Shown here: piece after piece, positions 43,013 through 54,166 of the stretch
Layout: each line of letters begins with the position of its first letter
How positions within the stretch are numbered: position 1 is the first letter of the stretch
Notes under the pieces: model-generated
Databases searched by the model: none
Told to the model about the DNA's origin: nothing
What the model saw: only the letters and a program-made list of their open reading frames with translations
Program-made: the position numbers and the translations under genes
DNA from: Chitinibacter fontanus
GTDB taxonomy: Bacteria > Pseudomonadota > Gammaproteobacteria > Burkholderiales > Chitinibacteraceae
Length of the DNA: 64,000 nucleotides
Direction: 5' to 3'
Assembly (NCBI RefSeq): GCF_013423785.1
Contig: NZ_CP058952.1
Coordinates: 2,383,665 to 2,447,664, forward strand

Positions 43013-43489
43013 ATGGAAGCTCAAAGTCTCGAAAAAGGTTTTGTCACGACAACGGTTGATGCAGTTGTTAACTGGACGCGCACTGGTTCTTTGTGGCCAA
43101 TGACGTTTGGTCTGGCCTGTTGTGCGGTGGAGATGATGCATGCGGGTGCGGCGCGTTACGATTTGGATCGTTTCGGTATCGTATTTCGTCCGTCTCCACG
43201 TCAATCCGATTTGATGATTGTTGCAGGTACACTCTGTAACAAAATGGCGCCAGCGTTGCGCAAAGTTTACGATCAGATGCCTGAGCCGCGTTGGGCGATC
43301 TCAATGGGCTCCTGTGCGAACGGTGGTGGTTACTACCACTACTCTTACTCGGTAGTTCGCGGCTGTGATCGTATTGTTCCGATTGATATTTATGTGCCGG
43401 GCTGTCCTCCGACGGCTGAAGCGCTGTTGTATGGTTTGATTCAGTTGCAAAACAAGATCAAACGTACCAACTCTATCGCGCGTTCTTGA
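43013..43489 (+). CDS. nuoB: NADH dehydrogenase (complex I) subunit B
   Basis: A 158-residue peripheral-arm subunit that holds iron-sulfur cluster N2 next to the quinone site. The four Cys ligands are in [13 protein letters not shown] (two adjacent Cys), [14 protein letters not shown] and [14 protein letters not shown]. The sequence is close to other betaproteobacterial NuoB. It is followed by nuoC after eight bases. Confidence 0.97.
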   Translation: MEAQSLEKGFVTTTVDAVVNWTRTGSLWPMTFGLACCAVEMMHAGAARYDLDRFGIVFRPSPRQSDLMIVAGTLCNKMAPALRKVYDQMPEPRWAISMGSCANGGGYYHYSYSVVRGCDRIVPIDIYVPGCPPTAEALLYGLIQLQNKIKRTNSIARS

Positions 43490-43497
43490 GGTGAGCC

Positions 43498-44097
43498 ATG
43501 GCAAATAAGCTAGAAACACTGATTGAAAGCTTGCGCACTGTTCTGGGTGAGGCAAAAATTGCTTCGCTGAAAAATGCGTTGGGCGAAGTAACAATCGAAG
43601 TGCCTGCGGCGGTTTGGTCCGAAGTTGCGCTGCAATTGCGCGACGACGCTGGTCTGCACTTTGAGCAATTGGTTGACGCCTGTGGTGTTGACTATAGCGA
43701 ATATAAAGATGGTGCGTGGGAAGGGCCGCGTTTTGCGGTGGTCTACCATTTGCTTTCTTATAAGCACAATGTGCGCCTGCGTGTCCGCGTATTCTGTGCG
43801 GATGATGCATTCCCCGTGATCAATTCTGTGGTGGATGTATGGCCTGCGATTAACTGGTTTGAGCGCGAGGCGTTCGATTTGTTTGGTATCGTATTCCAGG
43901 GTCACCCTGATCTGCGCCGCATTTTGACTGACTACGGTTTTGTTGGTCACCCATTCCGCAAAGACTTCCCATTGTCTGGTTATGTTGAAATGCGCTACGA
44001 CGCTGAACAAGCGCGTGTCGTTTACCAGCCTGTGACCATCGATCCGCGTGAAATTACACCGCGCATTATCCGCGAGGAGAACTACGGTGGCTGCTGA
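43498..44097 (+). CDS. nuoC: NADH dehydrogenase (complex I) subunit C
   Basis: A 199-residue peripheral subunit. It has [15 protein letters not shown], the [53 protein letters not shown] core and the EENYGGC ending. It is a separate gene, not fused to nuoD as in E. coli. Its last 11 bases overlap the nuoD start. Confidence 0.97.
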   Translation: MANKLETLIESLRTVLGEAKIASLKNALGEVTIEVPAAVWSEVALQLRDDAGLHFEQLVDACGVDYSEYKDGAWEGPRFAVVYHLLSYKHNVRLRVRVFCADDAFPVINSVVDVWPAINWFEREAFDLFGIVFQGHPDLRRILTDYGFVGHPFRKDFPLSGYVEMRYDAEQARVVYQPVTIDPREITPRIIREENYGGC

Positions 44098-45343
44098 AAT
44101 CCGTAATTACACCTTAAACTTCGGTCCACAACACCCTGCTGCGCACGGCGTATTGCGTCTGGTTTTGGAGTTGGATGGTGAGGTGGTTGAGCGTGCAGAT
44201 CCACATATCGGTTTATTGCACCGCGCGACTGAAAAGTTGGCTGAACATAAAACGTACATTCAATCATTGCCATACATGGATCGTCTTGACTACGTATCTA
44301 TGATGTCAAACGAGCACGCCTACTGCATGGCGATCGAAAAATTGCTCGGATTGGAAGTGCCAATTCGTGCTCAGTATATTCGTGTGATGTTCGATGAAAT
44401 TACACGTGTATTGAATCACTTGATGTGGATTGGTGCGCACGGTCTGGACTGTGGCGCGATGACGATCTTCCTGTACGCATTCCGTGAGCGTGAAGACTTG
44501 ATGGATTGCTACGAGGCCGTTTCTGGCGCTCGTATGCATGCAGCCTACTACCGTCCAGGTGGCGTATATCGCGATCTGCCGGATGAAATGCCGCAATATC
44601 AAGCATCGAAAGTACGTAATGCTGCTGCGATTAAAGATCTGAATAAAAACCGCCAAGGTAGTTTGCTCGACTTTATTGATGATTTTACCAATCGCTTCCC
44701 CACTTACATTGATGAGTACGAAACGCTGCTAACAGATAACCGTATCTGGAAACAACGTACCGTAGGTATTGGTGTGGTTGACGGTGAGCGCGCAAAAGCC
44801 ATTGGTTTTACTGGTGCGATGTTGCGTGGCTCTGGCGTTGAGTGGGATTTGCGTAAAACTCAGCCTTATGAAGTTTATGATCAATTGGATTTTGATATTC
44901 CAGTTGGCAAAACAGGTGATTGCTACGATCGTTACTTGGTTCGCGTTGAAGAGATGCGTCAATCAAACCGCATCATCAAGCAATGTGTTGCTTGGCTTAA
45001 AGCAAATCCTGGCCCAGTGATTACCGATAATCATAAAGTTGCTCCTCCATCGCGTGAAGCGATGAAAGAAAACATGGAAGAGCTGATTCACCACTTCAAA
45101 TTGTTCACTGAAGGTATGCACGTGCCAGAAGGTGAGGCTTATGCTGCAGTGGAACATCCGAAGGGTGAGTTTGGTATCTACATGATTTCGGATGGTGCAA
45201 ATAAGCCATATCGTTTGAAGATCCGTGCGCCTGGTTATGTGCATCTATCTGCGCTCGACGAAATGGCTCGTGGCCATATGATTTCGGACGTTGTAGCGAT
45301 TATCGGTACGCAGGATATTGTATTCGGGGAGATTGACCGCTAA
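44087..45343 (+). CDS. nuoD: NADH dehydrogenase (complex I) subunit D
   Basis: A 418-residue 49-kDa-type subunit that lines the quinone pocket with NuoB. It begins [29 protein letters not shown] and has the conserved quinone-site His/Tyr stretch with HRATEKLAE, then [20 protein letters not shown] chose GTG 44087, preceded by GAGGAG; longer in-frame extensions overlap nuoC too far. Its TAA overlaps the nuoE ATG. Confidence 0.97.
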   Translation: MAAEIRNYTLNFGPQHPAAHGVLRLVLELDGEVVERADPHIGLLHRATEKLAEHKTYIQSLPYMDRLDYVSMMSNEHAYCMAIEKLLGLEVPIRAQYIRVMFDEITRVLNHLMWIGAHGLDCGAMTIFLYAFREREDLMDCYEAVSGARMHAAYYRPGGVYRDLPDEMPQYQASKVRNAAAIKDLNKNRQGSLLDFIDDFTNRFPTYIDEYETLLTDNRIWKQRTVGIGVVDGERAKAIGFTGAMLRGSGVEWDLRKTQPYEVYDQLDFDIPVGKTGDCYDRYLVRVEEMRQSNRIIKQCVAWLKANPGPVITDNHKVAPPSREAMKENMEELIHHFKLFTEGMHVPEGEAYAAVEHPKGEFGIYMISDGANKPYRLKIRAPGYVHLSALDEMARGHMISDVVAIIGTQDIVFGEIDR

Positions 45344-45831
45344 TGATTACTACCAATCTTCTTTCTGCTGAGTCTTTGGCGTTAATCGATCGTGAAGTGG
45401 CAAAGTATCCAGCAGATCAAGCACGTTCTGCAGTAATGGGGGCTTTGCGTATCGCGCAAACTGAAAAACGCTATTTGACGAATGAATTGATTGAGTTCAT
45501 CGCTAACTACCTCGGCATTGCACCGATGATGGCGTACGAAGTAGCGACGTTCTACAACATGTACGACATAAAGCCTGTAGGTAAATACAAGCTAACTGTA
45601 TGTACTAATCTGCCCTGTGCTTTGTCTGGCGGTTACACAACTGCGGATTATTTAAAGCAGAAGTTGGGTATCGATTTTAATGAAACGACCGCTGACGGCA
45701 AATTCACTCTCAAAGAAGGAGAGTGTATGGGGGCCTGTGGTTATGCACCAGTAATGCTGGTCAATAACCACAGCATGTGTAATCACATGACGCCAGAAGC
45801 AATCGATAAAAAACTGGCGGAGCTTGAATAA
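45343..45831 (+). CDS. nuoE: NADH dehydrogenase (complex I) subunit E
   Basis: A 162-residue thioredoxin-like subunit carrying the [2Fe-2S] cluster N1a. Ligands are in [12 protein letters not shown] (two Cys) and [17 protein letters not shown] (two Cys). [17 protein letters not shown] is also conserved. The ATG overlaps the end of nuoD and the stop overlaps the nuoF start by one base, indicating coupled translation of the NADH-oxidising module. Confidence 0.97.
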   Translation: MITTNLLSAESLALIDREVAKYPADQARSAVMGALRIAQTEKRYLTNELIEFIANYLGIAPMMAYEVATFYNMYDIKPVGKYKLTVCTNLPCALSGGYTTADYLKQKLGIDFNETTADGKFTLKEGECMGACGYAPVMLVNNHSMCNHMTPEAIDKKLAELE

Positions 45832-47117
45832 TGACCGTCTATGTAAAAGGCGTCGTTTTTGAAGGCGTGAATTTTGAAGATCCAAACTGCTGGCGCTTAG
45901 AAGAATACGTTAAGCGCGGTGGTTATGCGGCTCTGAAAAAGATCATCAACGACAAAATTACCCAAGATGACATCATCGCCGAGATGAAAACATCGAGCTT
46001 GCGCGGTCGTGGCGGTGCAGGTTTCCCTACCGGTTTGAAATGGTCTTTTATGCCCCGCAGTTTTCCAGGGCAAAAGTACTTGGTTTGTAATACCGATGAA
46101 GGTGAACCAGGTACATTTAAAGACCTAGACATTATGGTTTATAACCCACATGCCTTGATTGAGGGCATGATTATTGGCGGTTACGCCATGGGCATTACCG
46201 TAGGTTACAACTACATCCACGGTGAAGTCTTTGAGGCATATCAACGCTTCGAAGAAGCGCTCGAAGAAGCTCGCGCAGCGGGTTTCTTGGGGGACAATAT
46301 TTTAGGTTCAGATTTCTGTTTCCAACTGCATGGCCACCATGGTTATGGTGCTTATATCTGTGGAGAGGAAACGGCTCTGCTCGAATCTTTGGAAGGTAAA
46401 AAAGGCCAGCCGCGCTTTAAACCTCCATTCCCTGCGTCTTACGGTTTGTACGGCAAGCCAACCACGATTAATAACACTGAAACGTTCGCTTCGGTGCCAT
46501 ACATTATTCGTGAAGGCGGTCAGAAATTCCTTGAACTGGGTAAGCCAAACAATGGCGGTACTAAATTGTTCTCGGTTTCAGGCCACGTCAATCGTCCAGG
46601 TAACTACGAAATTCCATTGGGCACGCCATTCTCTGAATTGTTAGAGATGTGCGGCGGTATGCGCGACGGCAAAAAACTTAAAGCAGTGATTCCTGGTGGC
46701 TCATCTGCACCAGTATTGCCGGCTGATGTGATGATGCAATGCACGATGGATTACGACTCAATTGCTAAAGCTGGCTCGATGTTGGGCTCTGGTGCGGTAA
46801 TTGTGATGGATGAAACAGTTTGTATGGTCAGCGCGCTAGAGCGCTTATCCTATTTCTATCATGAAGAATCATGCGGTCAATGTACCCCATGTCGTGAAGG
46901 AACAGGCTGGTTGTATCGTGTAGTACACCGCATCGCAAAAGGCGAAGGTTGCCCAGAAGACCTCGATTTGTTGTCACGCGTTGGTGACAATATCGCTGGT
47001 CGCACAATTTGTGCCTTGGGTGATGCTGCTGTGTTCCCTGTGCGTGGAATGTTGAAACACTTCCGCCATGAATTCGAAGATTTGATCAATAAAGCACAAA
47101 AAGCGAAAGGTCTGTAA
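45831..47117 (+). CDS. nuoF: NADH dehydrogenase (complex I) subunit F
   Basis: A 428-residue subunit that binds NADH, FMN and cluster N3. Seen: the Gly-rich [14 protein letters not shown] nucleotide site, [30 protein letters not shown], and the cluster motif [12 protein letters not shown]. It accepts the hydride from NADH. It follows nuoE with a one-base overlap and is 58 bases before nuoG. Confidence 0.98.
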   Translation: MTVYVKGVVFEGVNFEDPNCWRLEEYVKRGGYAALKKIINDKITQDDIIAEMKTSSLRGRGGAGFPTGLKWSFMPRSFPGQKYLVCNTDEGEPGTFKDLDIMVYNPHALIEGMIIGGYAMGITVGYNYIHGEVFEAYQRFEEALEEARAAGFLGDNILGSDFCFQLHGHHGYGAYICGEETALLESLEGKKGQPRFKPPFPASYGLYGKPTTINNTETFASVPYIIREGGQKFLELGKPNNGGTKLFSVSGHVNRPGNYEIPLGTPFSELLEMCGGMRDGKKLKAVIPGGSSAPVLPADVMMQCTMDYDSIAKAGSMLGSGAVIVMDETVCMVSALERLSYFYHEESCGQCTPCREGTGWLYRVVHRIAKGEGCPEDLDLLSRVGDNIAGRTICALGDAAVFPVRGMLKHFRHEFEDLINKAQKAKGL

Positions 47118-47175
47118 TTTCGCGCTGTATTAGTCGAGTTTTCTTTTGAATTATTGCCTTTGAATCGAGTCGAGC

Positions 47176-49485
47176 ATGCTGGAAATCGAAATCGACGGTA
47201 AAAAATTGACAGTCCCTGGTGGTAGCACTGTGATGGACGCAGCCAATTCAATTGGTGTGCATATCCCTCATTTTTGCTATCACAAAAAACTATCAATTGC
47301 CGCAAACTGCCGTATGTGCCTTGTTCAGGTTGAAAAAGCACCTAAGCCTTTACCGGCCTGTGCAACACCTGTAACGGATGGTATGAAAGTATTTACCCAT
47401 TCTGATCAAGCGGTTACCGCTCAGAAAGGGGTTATGGAGTTTCTGCTGATCAACCACCCACTTGATTGCCCAATTTGCGATCAGGGTGGTGAATGTCAAT
47501 TGCAAGATTTGGCCGTCGGTTATGGCCAATCAGGCTCTGTATACGCTGAAGAGAAGCGTGTTGTTGCCAATAAAGACCTTGGTCCGCTGATTTCTACCGA
47601 CATGACGCGCTGTATCCATTGCAGCCGTTGTGTTCGCTTCACTGAAGAAATCGCAGGTTTCCAAGAGCTGGGTATGGCTAACCGCGGCGAATTTACCGAA
47701 GTGATGCCATTCATTGGCAAAACGGTTAATTCAGAAATCTCGGGTAATGTGATTGATCTGTGTCCGGTTGGCGCTTTAACCAGCAAGCCATTCCGTTACA
47801 CTGCACGTACTTGGGAATTGTCGCGCCGTAAATCAGTGGGTGCGCACGATGGCTTGGGTTCTAACTTGGTTGTTCAAGTTAAGAACAACAAAGTAATGCG
47901 AGTGTTGCCACTGGAAAACGAAGCGATTAACGAATGCTGGTTATCTGACCGCGATCGTTACTCATACGAAGCTTTGAACAGCCAAGAACGTTTGACCACG
48001 CCAATGATCAAGCAAGGCGGCGTATGGCAACAAGCTGATTGGCAAACTGCGCTGGAATACGTGGCGAATGGCCTGAAACAGGTTGTTGCAGAGCACGGTA
48101 AAGACAGTGTTGCTGCAGTTGCTTCAGCAAACAGCACCGTTGAAGAATTGTTCACGCTGCGCAAGTTGATGGCAGGCTTGGGTGTTGATGCCGTTCAAGC
48201 CTTTGCTCGCAACGCTGATTTCTCAGTAAAAACTCAAGGCGCGAAATGGCTAGGCCAGTCGCTAGAAGAGTTGTCACAGAATGAAGCGGTGCTGATTGTT
48301 GGCTCAACTGTACGTAAAGAGCAACCATTGTTGGCTCAACGTCTACGTCAGTCAGTGAAAAAAGGCATGGCCTTGTCATTGGTTAATGTTCATGCTGATG
48401 ATCTGCTGACCAAGTTGGCGGGTGAAGTTGTAGTTCGCCCAGACCAATTGGTAGAAGGCTTGCTGCAAGTTGTTAAAGCCGTAGTTGAACTCAAATCAGT
48501 TGCTGCTCCTGCTTGCATCGATTTGGCTAACGTTGAAGTTAGCGATGCTGCACGCGCAATTGCTACTAGCTTCGAAGGCAAAGCAAAAGCAGCCGTATTG
48601 CTGGGCAATATTGCACAAACATCGGAGCGGTACGCTGAAATCTACGCTGCCGCTGCGGCATTTGCTGCCTTGACTGGTGCTAAGTTGGGCGTTCCTGCGG
48701 TTGCTGCCAATAGCGTGGGTGCTGAATTGATCGGCGCTGATGTGGGCGGTAATGTTTTCGCAGCTGGCAAAAAAGCTTATGTATTCGTTGGTGTTGAGCC
48801 TGAATACGACGCGCACAACGGCGCGCAAGCTTTGGCTGCGGCAAAACAAGCTGAAATGGTTGTCGTGATGTCAGCGTTCCAAAGCTGTGCGATGGATTAC
48901 GCAGATGTCTTGCTGCCAATCTCTCCATTCACTGAAACGTCAGGCACGTTTGTGAATATGGAAGGTAAAGCGCAAAGCTTTAATGGTGTCGTGCGCCCAT
49001 TGGGTGAAACGCGTCCAGCTTGGAAAGTATTCCGTGTCTTGGGTAATGTCTTGGGCTTTAACGGCTTTGACTACAACTCGTCTGAAGAAATCCGCGATGA
49101 AGCACTCGCTGGTGATACCGCAGCTCGCTTGAACAATACGTTGGCTTCTGCTGTGGCAGTTTCTGCTAAATCAGCTCAAGGTCTGGTTCGTTTGGGTGAA
49201 GTACCTGTGTACCAAGGCGATGCGATCGTTCGTCGTGCTCCAAGCCTGCAAGCTACTGCTGATGCGGCTCTGGCAACGACTGTTCGCCTGAATGCTGCAA
49301 CCATTGCTAAGCTCGGTCTTGTTGAAGGTGCTAAAGCCATTGTGAAACAAGGGCAGGGTAGTGCTGAGCTGACAGTGAAACTGGACGCTGGTTTGCTGGA
49401 CGACGTGGTACGTGTTGCAACTTCTCATCCACTGACTCGCGATTTGGGCGAGATGGTGGGTGCTGTTGAAGTACTCAAAGGATAA
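47176..49485 (+). CDS. nuoG: NADH dehydrogenase (complex I) subunit G
   Basis: A 769-residue subunit with several clusters. The N-terminal ferredoxin domain has CYHKKLSIAANCRMCLV for the [2Fe-2S] and DCPICDQGGECQLQD, followed by CIHCSRCVRFTEEIAG and VIDLCPVGALTSKPF for [4Fe-4S] clusters. The rest is a molybdopterin-oxidoreductase-like domain without a cofactor site, rich in Ala and Val. Length is normal for betaproteobacteria. Confidence 0.97.
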   Translation: MLEIEIDGKKLTVPGGSTVMDAANSIGVHIPHFCYHKKLSIAANCRMCLVQVEKAPKPLPACATPVTDGMKVFTHSDQAVTAQKGVMEFLLINHPLDCPICDQGGECQLQDLAVGYGQSGSVYAEEKRVVANKDLGPLISTDMTRCIHCSRCVRFTEEIAGFQELGMANRGEFTEVMPFIGKTVNSEISGNVIDLCPVGALTSKPFRYTARTWELSRRKSVGAHDGLGSNLVVQVKNNKVMRVLPLENEAINECWLSDRDRYSYEALNSQERLTTPMIKQGGVWQQADWQTALEYVANGLKQVVAEHGKDSVAAVASANSTVEELFTLRKLMAGLGVDAVQAFARNADFSVKTQGAKWLGQSLEELSQNEAVLIVGSTVRKEQPLLAQRLRQSVKKGMALSLVNVHADDLLTKLAGEVVVRPDQLVEGLLQVVKAVVELKSVAAPACIDLANVEVSDAARAIATSFEGKAKAAVLLGNIAQTSERYAEIYAAAAAFAALTGAKLGVPAVAANSVGAELIGADVGGNVFAAGKKAYVFVGVEPEYDAHNGAQALAAAKQAEMVVVMSAFQSCAMDYADVLLPISPFTETSGTFVNMEGKAQSFNGVVRPLGETRPAWKVFRVLGNVLGFNGFDYNSSEEIRDEALAGDTAARLNNTLASAVAVSAKSAQGLVRLGEVPVYQGDAIVRRAPSLQATADAALATTVRLNAATIAKLGLVEGAKAIVKQGQGSAELTVKLDAGLLDDVVRVATSHPLTRDLGEMVGAVEVLKG

Positions 49486-49496
49486 GGGGGTAGATA

Positions 49497-50564
49497 ATGG
49501 AATTTCTACAAAACATCCTCGCTGGGTACTTGAGCGCAGAAACTGCACATCAAGTGGCATTCCTGGTTTGGACTTTGCTGAAGATCGTTCTGATCGTGGC
49601 GCCAATTATGGGGGCGGTTGCCTACCTGACATTGGCTGAGCGTAAAGTAATTGGTTATATGCAGATCCGTATCGGCCCGAACCGGGTTGGTCCGTTTGGT
49701 CTGCTGCAACCGATCGCTGACGGCGTAAAACTCTTGCTTAAAGAGATCATTGCACCTTCAGCGGCAGACAAGAAATTATTCTTCTTGGCGCCTGTGATGG
49801 TATTGGTCCCTGCGCTAGCTGCGTGGGCGGTTGTACCTTTTTACCCCGGGTATGTATTGGCTGATGTGAACGTAGGTTTGCTCTACGTGATGGCCATTAC
49901 TTCCATGGGCGTTTACGGCGTGATCTTGGCTGGTTGGGCGTCTAACTCGAAATACGCTTTCTTGGGTGGTATGCGTGCAGCTGCTCAGGTGATCTCGTAC
50001 GAGTTAGCCATGGGCTTTGCGCTCGTTGGCGTGATCATGGTGTCGGGCAGCTTGAACTTAACGAAAATCGTTGAGCAACAGGCTGCTGGTGCGATGGGCG
50101 GTTCAATCTTGTCTTGGAACTTGATTCCACTGCTGCCACTGTTCGTTGTTTACTTCATTGCTGGCGTGGCTGAAACCAACCGCGCACCATTTGACGTAAC
50201 CGAAGGTGAGTCTGAGATCGTTGCCGGTCACATGGTTGAATACTCGGGTATGAGTTTCGCGCTGTTCTTCTTGGCTGAATACGCCAATATGATCTTGATT
50301 TCGGCAATGGCATCGGTGATGTTCTTGGGCGGCTGGTTGTCTCCGTTCCCTGCGTCTATTCCGGTACTCGGCGCTGCAAGCCCACTGTGGTGGGTATTGA
50401 AAGTAGCATTCTTGCTGTTCTGCTTTTTGTGGTTCCGCGCTACTTTCCCACGTTATCGCTACGATCAACTGATGCGTCTGGGCTGGAAGATTTTCATTCC
50501 TGTTACCTTGGTATGGATTATCGTGGTCGGTGCTTGGATGCAGACCCCTTGGTCGATCTGGTAA
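49497..50564 (+). CDS. nuoH: NADH dehydrogenase (complex I) subunit H
   Basis: A 355-residue membrane subunit at the junction of the two arms, forming part of the quinone chamber. It has eight or nine helices, with the conserved [34 protein letters not shown] and [38 protein letters not shown] loops, whose acidic residues link quinone reduction to proton pumping. It is followed by nuoI after 19 bases. Confidence 0.97.
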   Translation: MEFLQNILAGYLSAETAHQVAFLVWTLLKIVLIVAPIMGAVAYLTLAERKVIGYMQIRIGPNRVGPFGLLQPIADGVKLLLKEIIAPSAADKKLFFLAPVMVLVPALAAWAVVPFYPGYVLADVNVGLLYVMAITSMGVYGVILAGWASNSKYAFLGGMRAAAQVISYELAMGFALVGVIMVSGSLNLTKIVEQQAAGAMGGSILSWNLIPLLPLFVVYFIAGVAETNRAPFDVTEGESEIVAGHMVEYSGMSFALFFLAEYANMILISAMASVMFLGGWLSPFPASIPVLGAASPLWWVLKVAFLLFCFLWFRATFPRYRYDQLMRLGWKIFIPVTLVWIIVVGAWMQTPWSIW

Positions 50565-50583
50565 GAAGAAAAGGACAGAGACC

Positions 50584-51075
50584 GTGGAAAAAATTTCGTA
50601 TTTCTTTAAAACCTTCTTGCTGTGGGAGTTGGTGCTCGGCCTAAAGCTTACTGGCCGCCACTTCTTTCAGCGCAAGATCACCGTGCAGTTCCCGGACGAA
50701 AAAACGCCGTACAGCCCACGTTTTCGTGGTCTGCATGCGCAACGTCGTTATGCCAACGGTGAAGAGCGTTGTATTGCTTGTAAATTGTGTGAAGCAGTTT
50801 GCCCAGCAATGGCGATTACGATCGAATCAGAAGCGCGTGAAGATGACAAAACGCGTCGTACTAGCCGCTATGATATCGACCTGACAAAGTGCATTTTCTG
50901 TGGTTTCTGTGAAGAAGCCTGTCCAGTCGATGCCATTGTTGAAACACATATTTATGAATATCACGGTGAAAAACGTGGCGATTTGTATTACACCAAGCCA
51001 ATGCTATTGGCGGTGGGTGATAAATACGAAAAAGAAATCGCTGAGCGTAAAGCCGCTGATGCTAAATACCGCTAA
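50584..51075 (+). CDS. nuoI: NADH dehydrogenase (complex I) subunit I
   Basis: A 163-residue ferredoxin-like subunit with clusters N6a and N6b. The two motifs are [16 protein letters not shown] and [18 protein letters not shown]. The N-terminal amphipathic helix [26 protein letters not shown] lies on the membrane. The start is GTG 50584 with AAGGA eight bases upstream; a longer frame upstream would overlap nuoH. Next is nuoJ after 12 bases. Confidence 0.97.
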   Translation: MEKISYFFKTFLLWELVLGLKLTGRHFFQRKITVQFPDEKTPYSPRFRGLHAQRRYANGEERCIACKLCEAVCPAMAITIESEAREDDKTRRTSRYDIDLTKCIFCGFCEEACPVDAIVETHIYEYHGEKRGDLYYTKPMLLAVGDKYEKEIAERKAADAKYR

Positions 51076-51087
51076 GGGTTCCGAGCT

Positions 51088-51726
51088 ATGGATATGAGTT
51101 TAGCGATTTTTTATGTATTTGCCGCCGTACTGGTGTTTGCTGCATTCCGTGTGATCACAGCAAAAAATCCAGTTCATGCCGTGTTGTACTTGGTACTTTC
51201 GTTCTTTAATAGCGCCGTACTTTGGATGCTGATGAAGGCGGAATTCTTGGCAGTATCGTTGATTGTGATTTACGTCGGTGCAGTGATGGTACTGTTCCTA
51301 TTCGTAGTCATGATGTTGGATATCAACTTTGAAGCGCTGCGTAAGAGCTTCTGGAAGTTTTTACCAGTGGCCGGCACTGTTGCCGTGATCATGTTGGCTG
51401 AGATGGTGCTGATTCTGACGCATCGCTACGCCAAAATCGATAATGTGGTTGAGCCATCGTTTAACACTGCTTCAGCCGAAGTATTGGGCAAATTGATTTA
51501 TACCCAGTATTTCCTGCCGTTCCAGTTATCAGCAGTACTGCTGCTGGTTGGTATGGTTGCCGCTATTGCGTTGACGCTGCGTAAACGTAAAAACACGAAA
51601 TACATTAATCCGGGTGAGCAAATCCGTATTAAGCGTGAGGATCGTGTGCGCATGGTGAAAATGAAATCAGAGCCTAAATTCGTCGCTGATGATGCATCGG
51701 TTGCCGAAGATAAGCCTGCGGCATAA
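51088..51726 (+). CDS. nuoJ: NADH dehydrogenase (complex I) subunit J
   Basis: A 212-residue membrane subunit with five helices. It has the conserved NPVHAVLYLVLSFFNSAVLWMLMKAEFLAVSLIVIYVGAVMVLFLFVVMMLD region, which contains the pi-bulge helix thought to gate coupling. A second ATG lies two codons in. The cytoplasmic C-terminal tail of about 40 residues is charged and variable. It is six bases from nuoK. Confidence 0.96.
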   Translation: MDMSLAIFYVFAAVLVFAAFRVITAKNPVHAVLYLVLSFFNSAVLWMLMKAEFLAVSLIVIYVGAVMVLFLFVVMMLDINFEALRKSFWKFLPVAGTVAVIMLAEMVLILTHRYAKIDNVVEPSFNTASAEVLGKLIYTQYFLPFQLSAVLLLVGMVAAIALTLRKRKNTKYINPGEQIRIKREDRVRMVKMKSEPKFVADDASVAEDKPAA

Positions 51727-51732
51727 TAGGGG

Positions 51733-52044
51733 ATGACAGTGCTAACGCTTACACATTACCTCGTACTTGGCGCCATTATGTTTGCCGTCAGTGTATTTGG
51801 CATTTTCATGAACCGAAAAAATCTGATCGTATTGCTGATGGCAATTGAGTTGATGCTTTTGTCGGTGAACATGAATTTCATCGCGTTTTCGCAGTTCTTG
51901 GGCGATACCGCGGGTCAGATTTTCGTCTTCTTTATCCTGACCGTTGCCGCTGCTGAATCAGCAATTGGCTTGGCGATCTTGGTTGTTCTGTTCCGTAATT
52001 TACGGTCGATCAACGTTGAAGATCTGGATAGTCTGAAGGGTTAA
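51733..52044 (+). CDS. nuoK: NADH dehydrogenase (complex I) subunit K
   Basis: A 103-residue subunit with three helices and two buried Glu residues for proton transfer, seen in [20 protein letters not shown] and [19 protein letters not shown]. The final [16 protein letters not shown] is usual in this class. AGGGG precedes ATG 51733. It lies between nuoJ and nuoL. Confidence 0.97.
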   Translation: MTVLTLTHYLVLGAIMFAVSVFGIFMNRKNLIVLLMAIELMLLSVNMNFIAFSQFLGDTAGQIFVFFILTVAAAESAIGLAILVVLFRNLRSINVEDLDSLKG

Positions 52045-52076
52045 ACCGGACAACATTAAATCGGACAAGAATACCA

Positions 52077-54116
52077 ATGGACATGAAATCGATTTATCTG
52101 CTGATCCCGCTTGCGCCGCTAGCCGGCGCGCTGATTGCTGGCCTGTTTGGTTGGCTAATCGGTCGTCGTGCAGCTCATTGCGTTACTATCGCAGGGGTTG
52201 CAACGGCATTTGGCTTATCAGCTTACGTACTGAACTATTTGCTCAATGGTGGCGAATCGTTCAATGGCACGGTTTATACCTGGCTCACCGTCAACGGTGT
52301 GGATCTGAATGTTGGCTTTTTGGTCGACAATCTGACTGCCATGATGATGTGTGTAGTGACTTTTGTATCGTTGATGGTGCACGTATACACTATCGGCTAC
52401 ATGCATGAAGATCCAGGCTATCAACGTTTCTTCAGCTATATCTCACTGTTTACCTTCTCAATGTTGATGCTTGTGATGAGTAACAACTTTGTTCAGTTGT
52501 TCTTTGGCTGGGAAGCAGTGGGTTTAGTGTCTTATCTGTTGATCGGCTTCTGGTTCAAGCGCCCAACCGCGACGTTCGCCAACTTGAAAGCGTTCTTAGT
52601 TAACCGTGTGGGTGACTTTGGTTTCCTGCTTGGTATTGGTTTGGTATTGGCGCACTTCGGTACGCTGGACTACGCCCAAGTTTTCGCGAAATTGCCAGAA
52701 CTTGAGCATGCAACGATTAGCATTATCCCAGGCACTTCTTGGTCTTTGATGACGACGACCTGCATCTTGCTGTTCATTGGTGCGATGGGTAAATCGGCGC
52801 AATTTCCATTGCATGTTTGGCTGCCAGATTCGATGGAAGGCCCAACGCCGATTTCTGCGTTGATTCACGCTGCAACGATGGTTACAGCCGGTATCTTTAT
52901 GGTATCGCGTATGTCTCCGATGTTCGAATTGTCAGAAACTGCTTTGAACTTTGTGCTGGTGATTGGTTCGATTACTGCGCTGTTCATGGGCTTCTTGGGC
53001 ATTATTCAAAACGACATTAAACGTGTGGTTGCTTATTCCACCCTGTCACAATTGGGTTATATGACTGTTGCGCTGGGTGCGTCTGCGTACTCAGTCGCGG
53101 TGTTCCACCTGATGACGCATGCGTTCTTTAAAGCCCTGCTGTTCCTTGCTGCGGGTTCTGTCATCATGGGTATGCACCACGACCAAGATATCCGCAATAT
53201 GGGTGGCTTGCGTAAATACATGCCGTTTACTTGGATTACCTCACTGCTAGGCTCGTTAGCACTGATCGGTACGCCGTTCCTGTCGGGTTTCTACTCTAAA
53301 GATTCAATTATCTTGGCCGTAGAAGCGTCTAAATTGCCTGGCGCTGGTTTTGCTCAATTCGCTGTAATCGCTGGTGTTTTTGTCACTGCGTTCTACTCAT
53401 TCCGTATGTACTTCTTGGTATTTCATGGTAAAGAGCAATGGATGCAGAAGAAAGATCATCACCATGCTCATGACGCGCATGATGATCATGATCACCACCA
53501 TGGCTTGGGCCCGAACGACAAACCGCATGAGTCACCATGGGTAGTCACGCTGCCATTGGTACTGTTGGCCATTCCTTCAGTATTTATCGGTGCTTGGGCA
53601 ATGACCCCAATGCTGGTTGGCGATTTCTTCAAAGACGTGATTTTTGTTAATCATGAACTCCATGGCGCGATGGAAGCTGTCGGTGAGCATGCAGAAGACT
53701 GGTACCACATGGGTATGCATGCCTTCGTTACTCTGCCGTTCTGGTTGGCCGTTGCGGGTGTGGCAAGTGCTTACTTCTTCTATATGGTTAAGCCAGAAAT
53801 TCCAGCCGCTTTGGATCGCTTCTTTACTTCAATTGGTGTGAAAAAATTGTTGGAAGAGAAATACTACATGGATCACCTGTACATCAACGGTTTTGCCGCT
53901 GGTGGCCGTGCCCTAGGTACAGTGTTGTGGAAAGTGGGTGATACCCTGCTGATTGATGGTTTAGTTGTGAATGGAACGGCTAAATTGGTTGGATTGTTCT
54001 CCAATCTGACTCGTCGTATTCAAAGTGGCTATATCTATCATTACGCGTTTGCCATGATAGTCGGTGTGTTGTTGTTGCTGACTTTGTTGGCGAATTCTTT
54101 ACTGCAAGCGCAGTAA
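52077..54116 (+). CDS. nuoL: NADH dehydrogenase (complex I) subunit L
   Basis: A 679-residue antiporter-like subunit at the far end of the membrane arm. It has WEAVGLVSYLLIGFWF, AMGKSAQFPLHVWLPDSMEGPTPISALIHAATMVTAGI with the conserved Lys/His relay, and the long lateral helix near the C-terminus. A loop near residues 460-477 is very rich in His and Asp (KDHHHAHDAHDDHDHHHG). Such His-rich loops occur in some relatives; metal binding is possible but unproven. The start may be either of two close ATGs. Confidence 0.97.
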   Translation: MDMKSIYLLIPLAPLAGALIAGLFGWLIGRRAAHCVTIAGVATAFGLSAYVLNYLLNGGESFNGTVYTWLTVNGVDLNVGFLVDNLTAMMMCVVTFVSLMVHVYTIGYMHEDPGYQRFFSYISLFTFSMLMLVMSNNFVQLFFGWEAVGLVSYLLIGFWFKRPTATFANLKAFLVNRVGDFGFLLGIGLVLAHFGTLDYAQVFAKLPELEHATISIIPGTSWSLMTTTCILLFIGAMGKSAQFPLHVWLPDSMEGPTPISALIHAATMVTAGIFMVSRMSPMFELSETALNFVLVIGSITALFMGFLGIIQNDIKRVVAYSTLSQLGYMTVALGASAYSVAVFHLMTHAFFKALLFLAAGSVIMGMHHDQDIRNMGGLRKYMPFTWITSLLGSLALIGTPFLSGFYSKDSIILAVEASKLPGAGFAQFAVIAGVFVTAFYSFRMYFLVFHGKEQWMQKKDHHHAHDAHDDHDHHHGLGPNDKPHESPWVVTLPLVLLAIPSVFIGAWAMTPMLVGDFFKDVIFVNHELHGAMEAVGEHAEDWYHMGMHAFVTLPFWLAVAGVASAYFFYMVKPEIPAALDRFFTSIGVKKLLEEKYYMDHLYINGFAAGGRALGTVLWKVGDTLLIDGLVVNGTAKLVGLFSNLTRRIQSGYIYHYAFAMIVGVLLLLTLLANSLLQAQ

Positions 54117-54166
54117 TCAGTGGGTTCACTGATTGCCGGATTTAATTATTAACAAGTAGGTTAACT

